Positions 57,086-64,000 of a DNA stretch of 64,000 nt are shown in pieces. Both the position numbers and the translations under genes were made by a program. The notes under the pieces are model-generated. The model was not told the origin of the DNA. It ran no database searches and saw nothing but the letters and a program-made list of their open reading frames with translations. The DNA lies in NCBI GenBank assembly GCA_037576215.1, contig JBANDB010000005.1:3534001-3598000 (forward strand), given 5' to 3'. Numbering within the stretch: position 1 is the stretch's first letter; each line of letters opens with the position of its first letter. Source of the stretch: Armillaria gallica (lineage: Eukaryota; Basidiomycota; Agaricomycetes; Agaricales; Physalacriaceae).

Positions 57086-59429
57086 TCATCAGACAAGGAA
57101 TTATCAGCCAACAATGCATTAAATTACTAAATAACTATTTGTAATAATCAATCTCCTATAGTATAAGTAGAGTGGAATTTCATGTATCAAGGCAAGCTAC
57201 CTACTCCCCACATATAGTAATACAGTTTCAGTTTAGATCTGGACTGATTGTGATGTGTAAAAGTTAGTAACTTTGAGTCTCAGCTAGAATACAAGTTTAG
57301 TGAGCTTACAGAGAAATAGAACAAGAGGAACATTTTGGATAAAAACTTTGGTTTACTTGAGATAAAAGAGAGATTTGGAGACAGTGATACTGTGTCTATC
57401 TTGAGAGTTTACTGAATTCCATCTGAGAGAGAGCTTTGTTTCTTTTCTGGTTCAGTGTAAGAGAAAATTCATATTATGCTGGCCTCTGTGTAGGTCTTGA
57501 ATAGTTTGCAAGGGAATCAGCCAGATTGAGCTGTTCTAGCAGTTGCACAAAGTGTGACAGATGTGCACAGTTGGACCTCATAGCACTGTTGTTAGAGTGA
57601 GCACACTGTGTGTGAGGACTTGTGAGAATAGTTTTTGAAAGTATTTGTGATTAAACTGGGAGTGCTGAGAGCCTCTATTGTGACAAGTTTAGGAGTCAGG
57701 TTTAGCAACTAAGAGAAAGATGATGTCATACACAGATTAGATCTAGTGGCAAGTCGTACTTAGTGAGCTCACTGACCAAACTTGGTCATTTTGCAAATCT
57801 GCATATCTGTGCATATTGTCTATTGAAATATCCTTTGCGTTGAGGGTTGTGTGGTTCACCATACTCTCTTGTAAAAGCTTCAAGGAAACAAAGAATTTGA
57901 GAGCAGTTTGAGAATTATATGTTGTTGTGTACATCATTTCAGCGAGCTTGCTGAGATATATTAGGATACTGCCAATGCACAATTGGAATTAAATTCCTTG
58001 CTCCTCTCCACACTTAAGAAGATTATGTGTGTGTGTGTTTAGTGGGATTGGGTGTAGGTTTAGTGTGTTCAAGCTAGGCCATGCTTAGTTTCACAGGTGC
58101 TCATCACCAGCCTTGTCACTGTATGCCTTATGTGAAAACAGCCAGCTTTGTAAACCTACTAGGCCTTCATGAGTGGGTGCTGCTGTGTGGGGAGCAGGGG
58201 GACTCATGTTGTGTGCAAGAAACTCTTTGATTCATTATAGAAAATGCTGCCCTACAAGCTTGGTGGGGTAACAAGCTGATAGAATAAGGTTGGGAGCAGA
58301 TCCAATGAAGGTCCACAAGTTGTTTATAACTGCTTGCATAAATGTATTGGCTTGTTGCCCATCACTAGCATCTATAATTTCATATAGGCATGCGAGAGCA
58401 GATTGCATGCTGGCTAGGTTGACTGTCTGAATAGAAGTGGGCTGGATTGGGTAGCCTATTGGATCTTCACCTTGTCTATAATTGGCTTTTATTCAGGTGC
58501 TGCCCTTTTCAATTTGATTATGAGATGACAGTGTGAGTGGGGATGCTCACAATGTTTTCTTTCCCCCAGTTGTACTGTACCACATTTATATATGCATCAA
58601 ATTTTGGCTTTCACCTTGATACAATAACAAGGTGCTATGCTACAACCACTGTCACTCACTACTCCTCTAGTCTCACTTCTCTACTGCTCAAAAACAAAAT
58701 TCCTGTAAAATCCACCCAGGCAACTGCCCATCTGCTACACATCTATCAAGCAAAGCACTATCTGCCATAAATCTGCCCTGTTTTATAGATATTTGACTAG
58801 CCTAGGCTCCAGAAGCTAACAGCTATTAACCTGAAGCACTGATACCAGCAGATAGTGAAAGGTTTATCTTTGAAGAGTGAACAAATTGGCTGACAGCAGA
58901 TAGCTATATATGACTATTTCTCAAACCAAACCAGATGTGAAAGGTGTTGCAGAATCCACTCAATGATGCTGGAGTAGCTCGCAAATGGATTTCAATATGC
59001 TAGTTTATGTCAAATATCAGCTTTAGAAAATATATTCAGGGCTATCAGAGTGAGCAGATGCAGGAGCAGAGAACTGGTTTAGATCTACTGCTCTATAAGT
59101 ACATACTATATACTTAGAACTCAGTTAATCTCACTTGCTTAAAGCTCACTAAAGAAATAAATTCCACTACTCTCTGAAGTATATCTAGTTGCCTCTGAGC
59201 TTAGTATTACAAGTGGATTGCCAGAAATTCTCCACTTTTCTCTATCTTCACACAACTGTTCTCTGTTCAGCATCCTAAGCAGACACTTGGACTACATCTT
59301 TATATTATATCTGCAGACAGAGCAAATTCTATCAGATCTCTTCAGAGCAGGTGGTAACCCTCATTACATATACAAAAGATCTTGCAGAAGCAGATGTGGC
59401 TTTCTCTTACCAGAGAGTTTACTAGCCTT
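57086..59429. other. CpG-poor spacer with dispersed-repeat remnants
   Basis: It includes the 57950-58120 match to 41900-42085 and a short TG dinucleotide run near 58027. No supported gene. Confidence 0.4.
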
Positions 59430-60415
59430 ACAATGACAACACTGTAACTCACATGTTTCCTTTTGGTTTCACATCTAGTAGACAAGTGGACATTTCTGCT
59501 CCTATCTATGGTATTCATTCCACTCTAACATAGCCTGGTCATTTTGGGTTGGCACCTATAGCAGAGTCTGTTATGCCTAATGTTATTATGGAGCTATACA
59601 GGACTATTCCATTTCCCATCTTCTAATGCACCTCCTGACTAAAAGCCATTATCCACTTCATCCAATGTGATCATATCCTCCAGGTTTGATAGTTCTGTGT
59701 TTCATTTGATCATACTTGCTTATTCCTAACCAGCAGCTCACATTGCAATACAAATGTTCGAGCCTAGCCTGAGCAAAAGGTCCACAGATACAAAGCCCAT
59801 TCTCCTTAGAAGTTGAATCCTTCAAAGTAGCACCCAACTGTCCTGCTTTTCATGCCTCAATAGTGCTTTGACTTGGATGCCTGCTGGGGTCTGAGTCACA
59901 TCCCACCAAGCAGATGTAATTGGGAGAGTGAGAGCCTAGAAGAGACAGGGTTTTTTTATCATACTACAACTCTGGTATGCTCATGATCCTCCTCCTGCTG
60001 ACTTTGTACTGATATCACTTTTCTCTATAGCTCATAATGGATAATATTCTCACATGTGTATTGCTATCTTCCTTTTATGTATCACAGGTGGTGAGTTCTC
60101 ATCACCACTACAAGGACATTGAAGTCATCTCCTCAACTCCTCATTTCTCCTCCCTTTCCTTGATATTCACCACCAATTGCTGCTGAAAAGTTTTTGCTAA
60201 TGTAAAATTATTCAGCTACATGAAAGCCAATGATAATTGCAACATCAAGAACATCAACTAGTGTGGAATGAACACAACAGGAAGTGTAATTACATAAGTT
60301 GGTCCATTACCTCCTGATTACTTACTGATCTTTCATCAGATAGTTCTCTCAACCTCACAATAATCTTGACTCCCTTGGCATTTTTAGTAATCAGCTCAGA
60401 AGCTTCAATTGACAC
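59430..60415 (-). repeat. CpG-decayed inverted copy E of the 5.7-kb unit
   Basis: The reverse complement aligns with about 35.28-36.24 kb of unit C and its equivalents in B. Anchors are GGAGTCAAGATTATTGTGAG, TTGATGTTCTTGATGTTG, TGATATCAGTACAAAGTC, TGAAAAGCAGGACAGTTGGG and GGAAATGGAATAGTCCTG. It is closest to unit C. Unit C's AACGTTAGGCGTAGCGGACTC is AACATTAGGCATAACAGACTC here, a clear CpG-to-CpA series. Confidence 0.78.
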
Positions 60416-60887
60416 CAGGATCAACATTATTTTTTTTTGTCTTCCACTGCTGTCAATGATAGGTATTAACTCGGACATGGCTATACAAAACCTCAATTAA
60501 CCAACAATGTTTCTCACTGACTTAGTGTGGACCTATGCTGTTACCAGAAAAACAAAAGATAGCTTTATACTGACAATTATCATCTCTTTATAGTCCCTTG
60601 CTTCATCTGTTGGCTGTATCTACTATAGTCATGTACCAGGTAATGAGATGCCAAAATTAGTTCAGCCTCAGAATTACCATAAATGCTCAAAATAAAATAA
60701 TCAGAATAGACTAAAATTATGTTTGGTGTATAAAGTAGTACATATATTATAAATATATGCATATTGGGCACAGAAAAGGTCATATCAAGCCTTATCAGTG
60801 CAAAAGTGCAAGATCAGTGCAATATGGGCCAATGAGACACATCACATCACACCAGATATACCAAATACAGAACAAGATCAGATTTTA
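60416..60887. other. CpG-poor spacer
   Basis: Nothing recognised; this is the 3' flank of the transposase relic. Confidence 0.35.
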
Positions 60888-63150
60888 ATCATCACCATCA
60901 AACTCTGGATCAGACACATTGTAATCACTGCCAGAGCCCCCTGACTCATTCTCACTATACTCTGGACTCCCCTCATCGTCAATATTGCCCTCCATTACAT
61001 CTGATCCTTGCTGTGCAATGGCAGCATTCACAAAGGACTTCAGTATTAGCTTCTTCTTCTGCTTTTCAAGCTCAAAGTCAGCCAATCTAGGCTTCTTCCA
61101 CTCTATCTTCCTTTCTTTGGTTTTTACTTGGCTTCACTTTATTTCTCATACAGCTATGCAGTGTTGGTACTTCTCCTTCTTTCTCTCATTAATGGCTATG
61201 CTGTCCTCCTCCTGCTTCTTCCACTCCTTCATGGCAGCCTTGTATTTCTTTGCCACATTCCCTCTTGCAGCCTTAGCTTCCTCCTCATCATTAGTCTCCT
61301 TTGTATGAACTCGAACACACTCTGTAAATTCATCAGAAGTAACCAATTTAGGCTTTCCATCTCCATTCAGCTGACCCCTCTTCTTTGGTTGCTTCTTCCT
61401 CTCTTCATGTTCCTCTAAGCAAGCATGCGTCTGGCTAATGTAAGAGTTCTGAATAACTGTGGTAGCCTGCATGCCTCATAACTGAGTTTTCTGATTACTG
61501 ATTGTCTCCTATGAAGCATGGAGAGCATCTTGCAGGGCTTTTTCATACTCAGTTAGTGGTTCTATATCAAGAAGCTCTGTGTATTGTCATTTAGCAGGTG
61601 AGATAGTTTGAGTGGGATACATTGGTGGTGGTTTATCTGATGTCAATGGGCTAGATGACAAGATAAAGGATGCTGATGATGTAGTGAGCAACTGCAGTGC
61701 ATTCTGTGTCAGAGTTGAAAAGCAGGTAGATGGTTCCAGTGAGTCTGTTTGTGAGCTTCCACTTTCAGACTGACACTGATGTATCCAATAGTCATCAATA
61801 ATGCAAGACATAGCATGGACAGGGCTGCTAAGATCCACAGGTAGACCCAACTGTATTGAAGTCTCAAGACTTAGGGTCATCTTCTCTGCTGTAATGATAT
61901 CCAGGTTAAAGAGAATGACACCTATGCTTTTGAACGCCCAAATGATGTTTTCCTTTGTGAGTGCCTGAACATGAGCTTTTGCATAAAGTGCAAGAAAATT
62001 TGACTTCTTGACATGATGCCTGCAGCTTCTTTCATATTCATCACATACTTCTGACCATTGACATTTCAATACATTGAAGATAATGATATCAAGGCCCTAG
62101 TAAATGTGAGTAGAATGAGCTGGATAACATAATACTTCAATTTGATGTTCACAGGCATAATTTAGGAAGCTGAGTGTGTAATGGGATGCATGGCCATCAA
62201 CGAGCAAGAGTCTTCATTGACTGTTGGCTTTAGCTTTTGTTTGCTGATCAAAATGCTTTATCCACTCAACACCAATCTCCCTGTTGATGTATCCTTTCTT
62301 CTGATATCCCAACCTAAATTACATTCAATGTCAAGCAAAATTAAAAGGAGAGTTATGCTCATAATGCTTTCAGAGGGTTATTCTGCTGCCATGATAACTG
62401 AAATGATTCTCCTTTGAAGATAACAGCTGGGGCAATAGATGTTCCATCAGCACAGATAGTGACCAGAACAGTAATGTTTTCTCAGTTGCCACTTCACTAT
62501 TGATACTGAATACTTGCACCAGCTGCACCCACAACTCACCCTGATATCCTATTTTCATTCTGTATGCCTGTCTCATCTGCACTATAAATGCAATCAGCTT
62601 TGATGGTATCCTCACCACCTTCTCCATCAATAACCTCCTTCAGCAATGTAAAGAACTCTTCTTTTGTGGCTGGATTGACAGTGCATGCTCTTGCCTGATC
62701 TAAAGGGTGTGACCAGTACATTTTGAGCCAATCATTATGCCTCTCGACAAATCAGCCAGACCATTTCTTCCCCACTGGCTTGTAATTATTGCCGTCTCTA
62801 GCATGTAAGATCTGGTTTGCAATCTCTAAAATGTGCTGTGGACTGAGGGGAAAGCCTCTCTGCACAACATTGATAGTGTATGTGATGATGGCCTCTTGTT
62901 CTTTATTGTTGAACCTTGAATACCATTCAGCATTAGTTTCTGCTAGGCTGCAAACACTTTTGAGCCAGCAAGAGAGTGTTTGCTTGTCAAGCATGATTTT
63001 CTCCTTGTCCTCCTGCCAACACCTTGTCTCCATCTCCATGCATATGCTATACAGTCCTCTCTACTTCTCTTCCAGCCTTTTTTCCTTCTCTTCTTGATAT
63101 GCTACAATAGCTCTTTTCATTCATTTTTCCTTTGTCTGCACATAAATCTA
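60888..63150 (-). pseudogene. pogo/Tigger-like DDE transposase, decayed
   Basis: DDE_1-family transposases cut and paste Tc1/mariner-superfamily elements. The N-terminal DNA-binding (CENP-B/Tc5-like) region reads LAETNAEWYSRFNNKEQEAI and RGFPLSPQHILEIANQIL, then NYKPVGKKW. A TGA (62752-62754) replaces a codon before FVERH. The catalytic core has CIYSADETGIQ (first D), LVTICADGTSIAPAVIFKG, LLLVDGHASHYTLSFLNYA (second D) and CYPAHSTHIY-GLD (third D). The C-terminal tail is lysine-rich, then acidic (SPEYSENESGGSGSDYN). Most stops in the core are TGA where relatives have arginine, as expected for CGA to TGA. The tail has several further stops. Terminal repeats were not found. Related activity could have mobilised the TA-flanked MITEs, but their ends are not shared with any sequence I can see here. 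Confidence 0.82.
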
Positions 63151-64000
63151 TCACTTTTTTGTTTTAGATACAGCTCTTCCAACCATTGTACCCAAGTGTA
63201 GTTGACTTTAGTGATGAGAGGAACAATGTGCAAGCAGGCATTGTTAATTGGTGATATGCATCGAAGTGAAAAATATATTTTCTGATATGGTAACTCATAA
63301 TGTGACATGATAAGCACAACCACTTTTCTGTGCAATTTCTTTTGTGCTTCCTGCTGTTTTGACTCTCCACAGAATATCAAGAACAGTAAATATGATATAT
63401 TCCTACATCTGGTATAAAATTTGAGACCTTGGAAGAATATTTGTTCATGGAAATTATGTATTAAGACTTTTTTTAGCTAAATCAGCAACTGATCACCCTC
63501 TCTTTATTTTCTCGCAGAAGAGAATGGCTTCAGAAGAGGTGTAATAAGTATAGATATACTAAACAAAGATATATATATCAACTCTGAGGCAGCCAGATAT
63601 GTATTAAGCTATTCCAAGCCACTTGTCTCATTAGCTGATCCTGTCTTGTCTTAGACTTATTGGCTGGTACATGACTGTATCTACATTGCTGAAACTTCTG
63701 GACTTTGATGATGACCTCACCATCAAATAACACTTCATTCACTGTGCTCTCCACTACAGTGTCATGCACCTTGGACCAGCTTGATTTTTTTCAAATACAA
63801 GACTCACCATTGATAAGTCATATGATATAGATAGCAATAAATCCTTCCAGCACCTGGAGATATAACTATGTGAAAACAATATTCAAAGTGATGTGAGGAA
63901 TTGTTTATATACACAAGACTTGATAGTCAAACTTAAAAAAAAAATCATCCCAGGTTATGCTGCATAGACCAGGACTGAATCTGTTACAATCAAGGCTGAT
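63151..64000. other. CpG-poor end of window
   Basis: One minus-strand frame (63769-63578, VNEVLFDGEVIIKVQKFQQ) and one at 63380-63151 have weak coding look and could be the 5' side of the transposon or a neighbouring relic. Not identifiable. Confidence 0.3.

Noticed and set aside
40310..58120. Possible pair of LTRs flanking a 15-kb element
   Set aside because: The intervening DNA holds a membrane-protein gene, a STAND relic and unrelated repeats, with no gag/pol; the shared blocks are better read as a dispersed family.

Overview
The window looks like a nuclear chromosome segment of an Agaricomycete (mushroom-forming basidiomycete). The evidence is dense short introns (about 44-60 nt, with CTGA/CTAAC-type branch points) and gene families typical of that class: F-box/LRR-like, HET, NACHT-ankyrin STAND, DM9/DUF3421, a multi-spanning membrane protein, a tyrosine-recombinase retroelement and a pogo-like transposase. 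Only the Smr-domain gene (23180-24344, minus) reads through as a clean complete gene. Most other genes are broken, so this is a repeat-rich accessory region.

Layout. 0.5-2.6 kb: F-box/LRR-like gene with one in-frame TGA, then a ubiquitin-protease-like fragment. 4.9-5.2 kb: fragment of an uncharacterised basidiomycete family. 6.0-6.5 kb: a TA-flanked MITE. 8.1-10.3 kb: a HET-domain gene broken by two 7-bp tandem duplications and one extra base. 10.5-15.5 kb: a dispersed copy (A) of a 5.7-kb repeat unit, itself split by an 816-bp MITE. 15.8-16.5 kb: a decayed minus-strand gene. 16.7-22.5 kb: a Ngaro/DIRS-like retroelement (gag with two zinc knuckles, RT-RNase H, tyrosine recombinase) inactivated by a nonsense codon, a hAT-like MITE and a 1-kb insertion inside an intron. 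23.2-24.3 kb: Smr gene. 24.9-25.4 kb: DM9 fragment. 25.4-37.3 kb: a tandem array of the 5.7-kb unit (partial D, full B, partial C). 37.3-37.7 kb: a block paralogous to the 5' flank of the STAND gene at 48 kb.

From about 37.8 kb to the end the DNA changes character. It is AT-rich and nearly devoid of CpG, and CpGs in matching copies from the left half appear here as TpG or CpA. This fits long-term cytosine methylation with deamination (or a RIP-like process) acting on repeats. The domain holds a 0.5-kb-armed inverted repeat, a membrane-protein gene with intact exons, a 111-bp tandem repeat, a decayed STAND gene (N-domain, NACHT, ankyrin) followed by a DM9 domain, two CpG-decayed copies of the 5.7-kb unit, and a decayed pogo-like transposase. 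One small MITE at 47.8-48.1 kb keeps its CpGs and so seems to have arrived after the decay.

The most novel item is the 5.7-kb unit. It occurs at least six times, in tandem and dispersed, and carries exons of an unrecognised minus-strand gene whose introns are conserved in position between copies. Coordinates of repeat edges are by-eye estimates, usually good to tens of bases.
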